64,000 nucleotides of DNA from Plantago major. Lineage: Eukaryota; Streptophyta; Magnoliopsida; Lamiales; Plantaginaceae. Below, in pieces: positions 50,101-63,900 of the stretch. The stretch's first letter is position 1, and each line of letters starts with the position of its first letter. The DNA is taken from positions 73,985,590 through 74,049,589 of the forward strand of contig CM048844.1 of NCBI GenBank assembly GCA_026545765.1, written 5' to 3'. The position numbers and the translations under genes were made by a program. Below the pieces are notes generated by a model. That model was given only the letters and a program-made list of their open reading frames with translations, searched no databases and had not been told where the DNA came from.

Positions 50101-52359
50101 AACTCAAAGGGGGTAGTACACGATTTTTTGTGAAACACTCGATAGAGTTAGTTTGTGTCAAATTTTATTCACATGATATGGTTTGTGGTATAAAACCTAT
50201 TCTACGCACATATTGAACTATTTTGGTTGATCGAACCTCGAATTAAAAATGTATTTTGAGACATCTAGTTTTCGAGAAACCCAAAGGGCTTAGTACACGG
50301 GTTTTTGTGAAAACACTCCATGGGGTTAGTTTGTGTGAAATTTTATTCACATGACATGGTTTGTGGTATAAAAACTATTCTACGCACATATTGATCTATT
50401 TTGGTTGATCGAACCTCAATTTTAAAACGTATTTACGATACCTCTTCTCTTCAATAAAACTCAAAGGGGGTAGTACACGATTTTTTGTGAAACACTCGAT
50501 AGAGTTAGTTTGTGTCAAATTTTATTCACATGATATGGTTTGTGGTATAAAACCTATTCTATGCACATATTGAACTATTTTGGTTCATCGAACCTCAATT
50601 TAAAAACGTATTTTTGGGACATCAAGTTTTCGAGAAAACCCAAAGGGTTAGTACACGTTTTTGTGAAAACACTCTATGGGGTTAGTTTGTGTCAAATTTT
50701 ATTCAAATGAAATGGTTTGTGGTATAAAAACTATTCTATGCACTTATTGAACTATTTTGGTTGATTGAACCTCGAATTTAAAAACGTATTTACGAGACCT
50801 CTTGTCTTCAATAAAACTCAAAGGGGGTTGTACTCGATTTTTTGTGAAACACTCGATAGAGTTAGTTTTTGTCAAATTTTATTCACATGATATGGTTTGT
50901 GGTATAAAACCTATTCTACGCACATATTGAACTATTTTGGTTGATCGAACCTCGATTTAAAAATGTATTTTTGAGACATCTAGTTTTCGAGAAAACCCAA
51001 AGGGGTTAGTACACGGTTTTTTGTGAAAACACTCCATGGGGTTAGTTTGTGTCAAATTTTATTCACATGACATGGTTTGTGGTAAAAAAAACTATTCTAT
51101 GCACATATTGACATATTTTGGTTGATCGAACCTCAATTTTAAAACGTATTTACGAGACCTCTTCTCTTCAATAAAACTCAAAGGGGGTAGTACACGATTT
51201 ATTGTGAAACACTCGATAGAGTCAGTGTGTGTCAAATTTTGTTCACATGATATGTTTTGTGGTATAAAACCTATTCTATGCACATATTGAACTATTTTGG
51301 TTGATCGAACCTCGAATTAAAAACTTATTTTTGGGACATCTAGTTTTCGAGAAAACCCGAAGGGGTTAGTACACGGTTTTTTGTGAAAACACTCCATGCA
51401 TTAGTTTGTGTCAAATTTTATTCAAATGACATGGTTTGTGGTATAAAAACTATTCTACGCACTTATTGAACTATTTTGGTTGATCGAAGCTCGACTTAAA
51501 AACGTATTTACGAGACCTCTTGTCTTCAATAAAACTCAAAGGGGGTTGTACTCGATTTTTTGTGAAACACTCGATAGAGTTAGTTTTTGTCAAATTTTAT
51601 TCACATGATATGGTTTGTGGTATAAAACCTATTCTACGCACATATTGAACTATTTTGGTTGATCGAACCTCGATTTAAAAATGTATTTTTGAGACATCTA
51701 GTTTTCGAGAAAACCCAAAGGGTTAGTACACGGTTTTTTGTGAAAACACTCCATGGGGTTAGTTTGTGTCAAATTTTATTCACATGACATGGTTTGTGGT
51801 AAAAAAAACTATTCTATGCACATATTGACATATTTTGGTTGATCGAACCTCAATTTTAAAACGTATTTTAGAGACCTCTTGTCTTCAATAAAACTCAAAG
51901 GGGGTAGTACACGATTTTTTGTGAAACACTCGATAGAGTTAGTTTGTGTCAAATTTTATTCACATGATATGGTTTGTGGTATAAAACCTATTCTACGCAC
52001 ATATTGAACTATTTTGGTTGATCGAACCTCGATTTAAAAATGTATTTTAGAGACATCTAGTTTTCGAGAAAACCCAAAGGGGTTAGTACACGGTTTTTTG
52101 TGAAAACACTCCATGGGGTTAGTTTGTGTCAAATTTTATTCACATGACATGGTTTGTGGTAAAAAAAACTATTCTATGCACATATTGACATATTTTGGTT
52201 GATCGAACCTCAATTTTAAAACGTATTTACGAGACCTCTTGTCTTCAATAAAACTCAAAGGGGGTAGTACACGATTTTTTTGTGAAACACTCGATAGAGT
52301 TAGTTTGTGTCAAATTTTATTCACATGATATGGTTTGTGGTATAAAACCTATTCTACGC

Positions 52360-52405
52360 ACATATTTAAATATTTTTTTTTATATAACCACGATTTAAAA
52401 ATTTA
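52360..52405. repeat. Locally scrambled monomer segment
   Basis: The normally constant ATTGAACTATTTTGGTTGATCGAACC segment is replaced by a T-rich version with TTTTTTTTTATATAACCACG, while both flanks are regular. A similar spot lies at 35541-35580 (AATAATTTGATTTATCGTACC). These may be real mutations or base-calling errors. Confidence 0.6.
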
Positions 52406-55400
52406 TTTTTGGGACATCTAGTTTTCGAGAAAACCCAAAGGGGTTAGTACACGGTTTTTAGTGAAAACACTCCATGGGGTTAGTTTGTGTCAAATTTTAT
52501 TCACATGACATGGTTTGTGGTAAAAAAAACTATTCTATGCACATATTGACATATTTTGGTTGATCGAACCTCAATTTTAAAACGTATTTACGAGACCTCT
52601 TGTCTTCAATAAAACTCAAAGGGGGGTAGTACACGATTTTTTTGTGAAACACTCGATAGAGTTAGTTTTTGTCAAATTTTATTCACATGATATGGTTTGT
52701 GGAATAAAACCTATTCTACGCACATATTGAACTATTTTGGTTGATCGAACCTCGATTTAAAAATGTATTTTTGAGACATCTAGTTTTCGAGAAAACCCAA
52801 AGGGTTAGTACACGGTTTTTTGTGAAAACACTCCATGGGGTTAGTTTGTGTCAAATTTTATTCACATGACATGGTTTGTGGTAAAAAAAACTATTCTATG
52901 CACATATTGACATATTTTGGTTGATCGAACCTCAATTTTAAAACGTATTTACGAGACCTCTTCTCTTCAATAAAACTCAAAGGGGGGTAGTAAAGTTTTT
53001 ATTGTGAAACACTCGATAGAGTCAGTGTGTGTCAAATTTTGTTCACATGATATGTTTTGTGGTATAAAACCTATTCTATGCACATATTGAACTATTTTGG
53101 TTGATCGAACCTCGAATTAAAAAACTTATTTTGAGACATCTAGTTTTCGAGAAAACCCAAAGGGGTTAGTACACAGTTTTTTGTGAAAACACTACATGGG
53201 GTTAGTTTGTGTCAAATTTTATTCACATGACATGGTTTGTGGTATAAAAACTATTTTACGCACATATTGAACTATTTTGGTTGATCGAACTCGATTTAAA
53301 ACGTATTCTGAGACCTCTTGTCTTCAATAAAACTCAAAGGGGTTGTACTCGATTTTTGTGAAACACTTCGATAGAGTTAGTTTTTGTCAAATTTTATTCA
53401 CATGATATGGTTTGTGGTATAAAACCTATTCTACTTATATTGAACTATTTTGGTTGATCGAACCTCGATTTAAAAATGTATTTTGAGACATCTAGTTTTC
53501 GAGAAACCCAAAGGGTTAGTACACGGTTTTTGTGAAAACACTCCATGGGGTTAGTTTGTGTCAAATTTTATTCACATGACATGGTTTGTGGTAAAAAAAA
53601 CTATTCTATACATATTGACATATTTTGGTTGATCGAACCTCAATTTTAAAACGTATTCTGAGACCTCTTCTCTTCAATAAAACTCAAAGGGGTAGTACAC
53701 GATTTTTTGTGAAACACTCGATAGAGTTAGTGTGTCAAATTTTATTCACATGATATGTTTTGTGGTATAAAACCTATTCTATGCACATATTGAACTATTT
53801 TGGTTGATCGAACCTCAAATTTAAAACTTATTTTTGGGACATCTAGTTTTCGAGAAACCCAAAGGGGTTAGTACACGGTTTTTGTGAAAACACTCCATGG
53901 GGTTAGTTTGTGTCAAATTTTATTCAAATGACATGGTTTGTGGTATAAAAACTATTCTAATCAATAATTGAACTATTTTTGTTTATCGAACCTCAATTTA
54001 AAAGCGTATTCTGAGACCTCTTGTCTTCAATAAAACTCAAAGGGGGTTGTACTCGATTTTTTGTGAAACACTCGATAGAGTTAGTTTTTGTCAAATTTTA
54101 TTCACATGATATGGTTTGTGGTATAAAACCTGTTCTACGCACATATTGAACTATTTTGGTTGAACGAACCTCGATTTAAAAATGTATTTTTGAGACATCT
54201 AGTTTTCGAGAAAACCCAAAGGGGTTAGTACACGGTTTTTTGTGAAAACACTCCATGGGGTTAGTTTGTGTCAAATTTTATTCACATGACATGGTTTGTG
54301 GTAAAAAAAACTATTCTATGCACATATTGACATATTTTGGTTGATCGAACCTCAATTTTAAAACGTATTTACGAGACCTCTTCTCTTCAATAAAACTCAA
54401 AGGGGGGTAGTACACGATTTATTGTGAAACACTCGATAGAGTCAGTGTGTGTCAAATTTTGTTCACATGATATGTTTTGTGGTATAAAACCTATTCTATG
54501 CACATATTGAACTATTTTGGTTGATCGAACCTCGAATTAAAAACTTATTTTTGGGACATCTAGTTTTCGAGAAAACCCAAAGGGGTTAGTACACGGTTTT
54601 TTGTGAAAACACTCCATGGGGTTAGTTTGTGTCAAATTTTATTCAAATGACATGGTTTGTGGTATAAAAACTATTCTACGCACTTATTGAACTATTTTGG
54701 TTGATCGAAGCTCGACTTAAAAACGTATTTACGAGACCTCTTGTCTTCAATAAAACTCAAAGGGGGTTGTACTCGATTTTTTGTGAAACACTCGATAGAG
54801 TTAGTTTTTGTCAAATTTTATTCACATGATGTGGTTTGTGGTATAAAACCTATTCTCCGATATATTGAACTATTTTGGTTGATCGAACCTCGATTTAAAA
54901 ATGTATTTTTGAGACATCTAGTTTTCGAGAAAACCCAAAGGGGTTAGTACACGGTTTTTTGTGAAAACACTCCATGGGGTTAGTTTGTGTCAAATTTTAT
55001 TCAAATGACATGGTTTGTGGTATAAAAACTATTCTACGCACTTATTGAACTATTTTGGTTGATCGAAGCTCGACTTAAAAACGTATTTACGAGACCTCTT
55101 GTCTTCAATAAAACTCAAAGGGGGTTGTACTCGATTTTTTGTGAAACACTCGATAGAGTTAGTTTTTGTCAAATTTTATTCACATGATATGGTTTGTGGT
55201 ATAAAACCTGTTCTACGCACATATTGAACTATTTTGGTTGAACGAACCTCGATTTAAAAATGTATTTTTGAGACATCTAGTTTTCGAGAAAACCCAAAGG
55301 GGTTAGTACACGGTTTTTTGTGAAAACACTCCATGGGGTTAGTTTGTGTCAAATTTTATTCACATGACATGGTTTGTGGTAAAAAAAACTATTCTATGCA

Positions 55401-58400
55401 CATATTGACATATTTTGGTTGATCGAACCTCAATTTTAAAACGTATTTACGAGACCTCTTGTCTTCAATAAAACTCAAAGGGGGGTAGTACACGATTTTT
55501 TTGTGAAACACTCGATAGAGTTAGTTTGTGTCAAATTTTATTCACATGATATGGTTTGTGGTATAAAACCTATTCTACGCACATATTGAACTATTTTGGT
55601 TGATCGAACCTCGATTTAAAAATGTATTTTTGAGACATCTAGTTTTCGAGAAAACCCAAAGGGTTAGTACACGGTTTTTTGTGAAAACACTCCATGGGGT
55701 TAGTTTGTGTCAAATTTTATTCACATGACATGGTTTGTGGTAAAAAAAACTATTCTATGCACATATTGACATATTTTGGTTGATCGAACCTCAATTTTAA
55801 AACGTATTTACGAGACCTCTTCTCTTCAATAAAATTCAAAGGGGGTAGTACACGATTTATTGTGAAACACTCGATAGAGTTAGTGTGTGTCAAATTTTGT
55901 TCACATGATATGTTTTGTGGTATAAAACCTATTCTATGCACATATTGAACTATTTTGGTTGATCAAACCTCGAATTAAAAACTTATTTTTGGGACATCTA
56001 GTTTTCGAGAAAACCCAAAGGGGTTAGTACACGGTTTTTTGTGAAAACACTCCATGGGGTTAGTTTGTGTCAAATTTTATTCAAATGACATGGTTTGTGG
56101 TATAAAAACTATTCTACGCACTTATTGAACTATTTTGGTTGATCGAAGCTCGACTTAAAAATGTATTTACGAGACCTCTTGTCTTCAATAAAACTCAAAG
56201 GGGGTTGTACTCGATTTTTTGTGAAACACTCGATAGAGTTAGTTTTTGTCAAATTTTATTCACATGATATGGTTTGTGGTATAAAACCTATTCTACGCAC
56301 ATATTGAACTATTTTGGTTGATCGAACCTCGATTTAAAAATGTATTTTTGAGACATCTAGTTTTCGAGAAAACCCAAAGGGGTTAGTACACGGTTTTTTG
56401 TGAAAACACTCCATGGGGTTAGTTTGTGTCAAATTTTATTCAAATGACATGGTTTGTGGTATAAAAACTATTCTACGCACTTATTGAACTATTTTGGTTG
56501 ATCGAAGCTCGACTTAAAAACGTATTTACGAGACCTCTTGTCTTCAATAAAACTCAAAGGGGGTTGTACTCGATTTTTTGTGAAACACTCGATAGAGTTA
56601 GTTTTTGTCAAATTTTATTCACATGATATGGTTTGTGGTATAAAACCTATTCTACGCACATATTGAACTATTTTGGTTGAACGAACCTCGATTTGAAAAT
56701 GTATTTTTGAGACATCTAGTTTTCGAGAAAACCCAAAGGGGTTAGTACACGGTTTTTTGTGAAAACACTCCATGGGGTTAGTTTGTGTCAAATTTTATTC
56801 ACATGACATGGTTTGTGGTAAAAAAAACTATTCTATGCACATATTGACATATTTTGGTTGATCAAACCTCAATTTTAAAACGTATTTACGAGACCTCTTG
56901 TCTTCAATAAAACTCAAAGGGGGTAGTACACGATTTTTTTGTGAAACACTCGATAGAGTTAGTTTGTGTCAAATTTTATTCACATGATATGGTTTGTGGT
57001 ATAAAACCTATTCTACGCACATATTGAACTATTTTGGTTGATCGAACCTCGATTTAAAAATGTATTTTAGAGACATCTAGTTTTCGAGAAAACACAAAGG
57101 GGTTAGTACACGGTTTTTTGTGAAAACACTCCATGGGGTTAGTTTGTGTCAAATTTTATTCACATGACATGGTTTGTGGTAAAAAAAACTATTCTATGCA
57201 CATATTGACATATTTTGGTTGATCGAACCTCAATTTTAAAACGTATTTACGAGACCTCTTCTCTTCAATAAAATTCAAAGGGGGTAGTACACGATTTATT
57301 GTGAAACACTCGATAGAGTTAGTGTGAAAAATTTTGTTCACATGATATGTTTTGTGGTATAAAACCTATTCTATGCACATATTGAACTATTTTGGTTGAT
57401 CGAACCTCGAATTAAAAACATATTTTTGGGACATCTAGTTTTCGAGAAAACCCAAAGGGGTTAGTACACGGTTTTTAGTGAAAACACTCCATGGGGTTAG
57501 TTTCTGTCAAATTTTATTCACATGACATGGTTTGTGGTAAAAAAAAACTATTCTATGCACATATTGACATATTTTGGTTGATCGAACCTCAATTTTAAAA
57601 CGTATTTACGAGACCTCTTGTCTTCAATAAAACTTAAAGGGGGGAAGTACACGATTTTTTTGTGAAACACTCGATAGAGTTAGTTTTTGTCAAATTTTAT
57701 TCACATGATATGGTTTGTGGAATAAAACCTATTCTACGCACATATTGAACTATTTTGGTTGATCGAACCTCGATTTAAAAATGTATTTTTGAGACATCTA
57801 GTTTTCGAGAAAACCCAAAGGGGTTAGTACACAGTTTTTTGTGAAAACACTACATGGGGTTAGTTTGTGTCAAATTTTATTCACATGACATGGTTTGTGG
57901 TATAAAAACTATTTTACGCACATATTGAACTATTTTGGTTGATCGAAGCTCGACTTAAAAACGTATTTACGAGACCTCTTGTCTTCAATAAAACTCAACG
58001 GGGGTTGTACTCGATTTTTTGTGAAACACTCGATAGAGTTAGTTTTTGTCAAATTTTATTCACATGATATGGTTTTTGGTATAAAACCTATTCTACGCAC
58101 ATATTGAACTATTTTGGTTGATCGAACCTCGATTTAAAAATGTATTTTTGAGACATCTAGTTTTCGAGAAAACCCAAAGGGGTTAGTACACGGTTTTTTT
58201 GTGAAAACACTCCATGGGGTTAGTTTGTGTCAAATTTTATTCACATGACATGGTTTGTGGTAAAAAAAACTATTCTATGCACATATTGACATATTTTGGT
58301 TGATCGAACCTCAATTTTAAAACGTATTTACGAGACCTCTTCTCTTCAATAAAACTTAAATGGGGGTAGTACACGATTTTTTTGTGAAACACTCGATAGA

Positions 58401-59059
58401 GTTAGTTTTTGTCAAATTTTATTCACATGATATGGTTTGTGGAATAAAACCTATTCTACGCACATATTGAACTATTTTGGTTGATTGAACCTCGATTTAA
58501 AAATGTATTTTTGAGACATCTAGTTTTCGAGAAAACCCAAAGGGGTTAGTACACGGTTTTTTGTGAAAACACTCCATGGGGTTAGTTTGTGTCAAATTTT
58601 ATTCACATGACATGGTTTGTGGTAAAAAAAACTATTCTATGCACATATTGACATATTTTGGTTGATCGAACCTCAATTTTAAAACGTATTTACGAGACCT
58701 CTTGTCTTCAATAAAACTCAAAGGGGGGTAGTACACGATTTTTTTGTGAAACACTCGATAGAGTTAGTTTGTGTCAAATTTTATTCACATGATATGGTTT
58801 GTGGTATAAAACCTATTCTACGCACATATTGAACTATTTTGGTTGATCGAACCTCGATTTAAAAATGTATTTTTGAGACATCTAGTTTTCGAGAAAACCC
58901 AAAGGGGTTAGTACACGGTTTTTTGTGAAAACACTCCATGGGGTTAGTTTGTGTCAAATTTTATTCACATGACATGGTTTGTGGTAAAAAAAACTATTCT
59001 ATGCACATATTGACATATTTTGGTTGATCGAACCTCAATTTTAAAACGTATTCTGAGAC

Positions 59060-60960
59060 CTCTTGTCTTCAATAAAATTCAAAGGGTAGTACACGATTTT
59101 TTGTGAAACACTCGATAGAGTTAGTGTGTCAAATTTTATTCACATGATATGGTTTGTGTATAAAACCTATTCTATGCACATATTGAACTATTTTGGTTGA
59201 TCGAACCTCAATTTAAAAACTTATTTTTGTGACATCTAGTTTTCGAGAAAACCCAAAGGGTTTAGTACACGGTTTTTGTGAAAACACTCCTTGGGGTTAG
59301 TTTGTGTCAAATTTTATTCACATGACATGGTTTGGGGTATAAAAACTATTCTATGCACATATTGACATATTTTGGTTGATCGAACGTCAATTTTAAAACG
59401 TATTCTTTAGACCTCTTGTCTTCAATAAAACTCAAAGGGGTAGTACGATTTTTTGTGAAACACTCGATAGAGTTAGTTTTTGTCAAATTTTATTCACATG
59501 ATGTGGTTTGTGGTATAAAACCTATTCTATGCACATATTGAACTATTTTGGTTGATCGAACCTCGATTTAAAAATGTATTTTGAGACATCTAGTTTTCGA
59601 AAACCCAAAGGGGTTAGTACCGCTTTTTTGTGAAAACACTCTGGGGTTAGTTTGTGTCAAATTTTATTCACATGACATGGTTTGTGGTATAAAAACTATT
59701 CTACGCATATTGAACTATTTTGTTGATCGAAGCTCGACTTAAAACGTATTTACGAGACCTCTTGTCTTCAATAAAACTCAAAGGGGGTTGTACTCGATTT
59801 TTGTGAAACACTCGATAGAGTTAGTTTTTGTCAAATTTTATTCACATGATATGGTTTTTGGTATAAAACCTATTCTACTTATATTGAACTATTTTGGTTG
59901 ATCGAACCTCGATTTAAAAATGTATTTTGAGACATCTAGTTTTCGAGAAACCCAAAGGGTTAGTACACGTTTTTGTGAAAACACTACATGGGGTTAGTTT
60001 GTGTCAAATTTTATTCACATGACATGGTTTGTGGTAAAAAAAACTATTCTATGCACATATTGACATATTTTGGTTGATCGAACCTCAATTTTAAAACGTA
60101 TTTACGAGACCTCTTGTCCCCAATAAAACTCAACGGGGTAGTACACGATTTTTTGTGAAACACTCGATAGAGTTAGTTTGTGTCAAATTTTATTCACATG
60201 ATATGGTTTGTGGTATAAAACCTGTTCTACGCATATATTGAACTATTTTGGTTGATCGAACCTCGATTTAAAATGTATTTTTGAGACATCTAGTTTTCGA
60301 GAAAACCCAAAGGGTTAGTACACTTTTTTGTGAAAACACTCCATGGGGTTAGTTTGTGTCAAATTTTATTCACATGACATGGTTTGTGGTAAAAAAAACT
60401 ATTCTATGCACATATTGACATATTTTGGTTGATCGAACCTCAATTTTAAAACGTATTCCGAGAGCTCTTGTCTTCAATAAAACTCAAAGGGGGTAGGTAG
60501 TACACGTTTTTTTTTGTGAAACACTCGATAGAGTTAGTTTGTGTCAAATTTTAATCACATGATATGGTTTGTGGTATGAAACCTATTCTACGCACATATT
60601 GAACTATTTTGGTTGATCGGACCTCGATTTAAAAATGTATTTTAGAGACATCTAGTTTTCGAGAAAACCAAAGGGTTAGTACACGGTTTTTGTGAAAATA
60701 CTCCATGGGGTTAGTTTGTGTCAAATTTTATTCACATGACATGGTTTGTGGTAAAAAACTATTCTATGCACATATTGACATATTTTTGTTGATCGAACCT
60801 CAATTTAAAACGTATTCTGAGACCTCTTGTCTTCAATAAAACTCAAAGGGGTAGTACATTTATTTTGTGAAACACTCGATAGAGTTAGTGTGTGTCAAAT
60901 TTTGTTCACATGATATGTTTTGTTGTATAAAACCTATTCTATGCACATATTGAACTATTT
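59060..60960. repeat. Indel-rich patch in the satellite array
   Basis: Units here have many short deletions, mostly in homopolymers (GGTTTTTGTG for GGTTTTTTGTG, GAAACCC for GAAAACCC, AAAGGG for AAAGGGG) and lost or altered bases such as TACTTATATTG for TACGCACATATTG. The neighbouring units are regular. Similar patches occur near 32.3-33.3, 36.1-36.4, 41.1-41.4, 42.2-42.6, 47.0-47.3, 48.1-48.7 and 53.3-54.0 kb. They may be diverged units or stretches of lower consensus quality. Confidence 0.7.
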
Positions 60961-63900
60961 TGGTTGATCGAACCTCGAATTAAAAACTTATTTTTGGGAC
61001 ATCTAGTTTTCGAGAAAACCCAAAGGGGTTAGTACACGGTTTTTAGTGAAAACACTCCATGGGGTTAGTTTGTGTCAAATTTTATTCACATGACATGGTT
61101 TGTGGTAAAAAAAACTATTCTATGCACATATTGACATATTTTGGTTGATCGAACCTCAATTTTAAAACGTATTTACGAGACCTCTTGTCTTCAATAAAAC
61201 TCAAAGGGGGGTAGTACACGATTTTTTTGTGAAACACTCGATAGAGTTAGTTTGTGTCAAATTTTATTCACATGATATGGTTTGTGGTATAAAACCTATT
61301 CTACGCACATATTGAACTATTTTGGTTGATCGAACCTCGATTTAAAAATGTATTTTAGAGACATCTAGTTTTCGAGAAACCCAAAGGGTTAGTACACGGT
61401 TTTTTGTGAAAACACTCCATGGGGTTAGTTTGTGTCAAATTTTATTCACATGACATGGTTTGTGGTAAAAAAAACTATTCTATGCACATATTGACATATT
61501 TTGGTTGATCAAACCTCAATTTTAAAACGTATTTATTTAGACCTCTTGTCTTCAATAAAACTCAAAGGGGTAGTACGATTCTTTTGTGAAACACTCGATA
61601 GAGTTAGTTTGTGTCAAATTTTATTCACATGATATGGTTTGTGGTATAAAACCTATTCTACGCACATATTGAACTATTTTGGTTGATCGAACCTCGATTT
61701 AAAAATGTATTTTAGAGACATCTAGTTTTCGAGAAAACCCAAAGGGTTAGTACACGTTTTTTGTGAAAACACTCCATGGGGTTAGTTTGTCAAATTTTAT
61801 TCACATGACATGGTTTGTGGTAAAAAAAACTATTCTATGCACATATTGACATATTTTGGTTGATCGAACCTCAATTTTAAAACGTATTTACGAGACCTCT
61901 TGTCTTCAATAAAACTCAAAGGGGGTAGTACACGATTTTTTGTGAAACCCTTGATAGAGTTAGTTTGTGTAAAATTTTATTCACATGATATGGTTTGTGG
62001 TATAAAACCTATTCTATGCACATATTGAACTATTTTGGTTGATCGAACCTCGATTTAAAAATGTATTTTTGAGACATCTAGTTTTCGAGAAAACCCAAAG
62101 GGGTTAGTACACGGTTTTTTGTGAAAACACTCCATGGGGTTAGTTTGTGTCAAATTTTATTCACATGACATGGTTTGTGGTAAAAAAAACTATTCTATGC
62201 ACATATTGACATATTTTGGTTGATCGAACCTCAATTTTAAAACGTATTTACGAGACCTCTTGTCTTCAATAAAACTCAAAGGGGGGTAGTACACGATTTT
62301 TTTGTGAAACACTCGATAGAGTTAGTTTGTGTCAAATTTTATTCACATGATATGGTTTGTGGTATAAAACCTATTCTACGCACATATTGAACTATTTTGG
62401 TTGATCGAACCTCGATTTAAAAATGTATTTTTGAGACATCTAGTTTTCGAGAAAACCCAAAGGGGTTAGTACACAGTTTTTTGTGAAAACACTACATGGG
62501 GTTAGTTTGTGTCAAATTTTATTCACATGACATGGTTTGTGGTATAAAAACTATTTTACGCACATATTGAACTATTTTGGTTGATCGAAGCTCGACTTAA
62601 AAACGTATTTACGAGACCTCTTGTCTTCAATAAAACTCAACGGGGGTTGTACTCGATTTTTTGTGAAACACTCGATAGAGTTAGTTTTTGTCAAATTTTA
62701 TTCACATGATATGGTTTGTGGTATAAAACCTATTCTACGCACATATTGAACTATTTTGGTTGATCGAACCTCGATTTAAAAATGTATTTTTGAGACATCT
62801 AGTTTTCGAGAAAACCCAAAGGGGTTAGTACACAGTTTTTTGTGAAAACACTACATGGGGTTAGTTTGTGTCAAATTTTATTCACATGACATGGTTTGTG
62901 GTAAAAAAAACTATTCTATGCACATATTGACATATTTTGGTTGATCGAACCTCAATTTTAAAACGTATTTACGAGACCTCTTCTCTTCAATAAAACTTAA
63001 ATGGGGGTAGTACACGATTTTTTTGTGAAACACTCGATAGAGTTAGTTTTTGTCAAATTTTATTCACATGATATGGTTTGTGGAATAAAACCTATTCTAC
63101 GCACATATTGAACTATTTTGGTTGATCGAACCTCGATTTAAAAATGTATTTTTGAGACATCTAGTTTTCGAGAAAACCCAAAGGGGTTAGTACACGGTTT
63201 TTTGTGAAAACACTCCATGGGTTAGTTTGTGTCAAATTTTATTCACATGACATGGTTTGTGGTAAAAAAAACTATTCTATGCACATATTGACATATTTTG
63301 GTTGATCGAACCTCAATTTTAAAACGTATTTACGAGACCTCTTGTCTTCAATAAAACTCAAAGGGGGGTAGTACACGATTTTTTTGTGAAACACTCGATA
63401 GAGTTAGTTTGTGTCAAATTTTATTCACATGATATGGTTTGTGGTATAAAACCTATTCTACGCACATATTGAACTATTTTGGTTGATCGAACCTCGATTT
63501 AAAAATGTATTTTAGAGACATCTAGTTTTCGAGAAAACCCAAAGGGGTTAGTACACGGTTTTTTGTGAAAACACTCCATGGGGTTAGTTTGTGTCAAATT
63601 TTATTCACATGACATGGTTTGTGGTAAAAAAAACTATTCTATGCACATATTGACATATTTTGGTTGATCGAACCTCAATTTTAAAACGTATTTACGAGAC
63701 CTCTTGTCTTCAATAAAATTCAAAGAGGGTAGTACACGATTTATTGTGAAACACTTCGATAGAGTTAGTGTGTCAAATTTTGTTCACATGATGTGGTTTG
63801 TGGTATAAAACCTATTCTATGCACATATTGAACTATTTTGGTTGATCGAACCTCAATTTAAAACTTATTTTTGGGACATCTAGTTTCGAGAAACCCAAAG

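Noticed and set aside
26070..55941. Recurring 60-70-codon ORFs in the satellite on both strands (e.g. 26070-26276, 31830-32036, 37914-38120, 43217-43408, 55750-55941)
   Set aside because: They are the same stretch of the dimer read in one frame. They open only where small indels remove stops and have no domain or independent conservation; the repeat period explains them.
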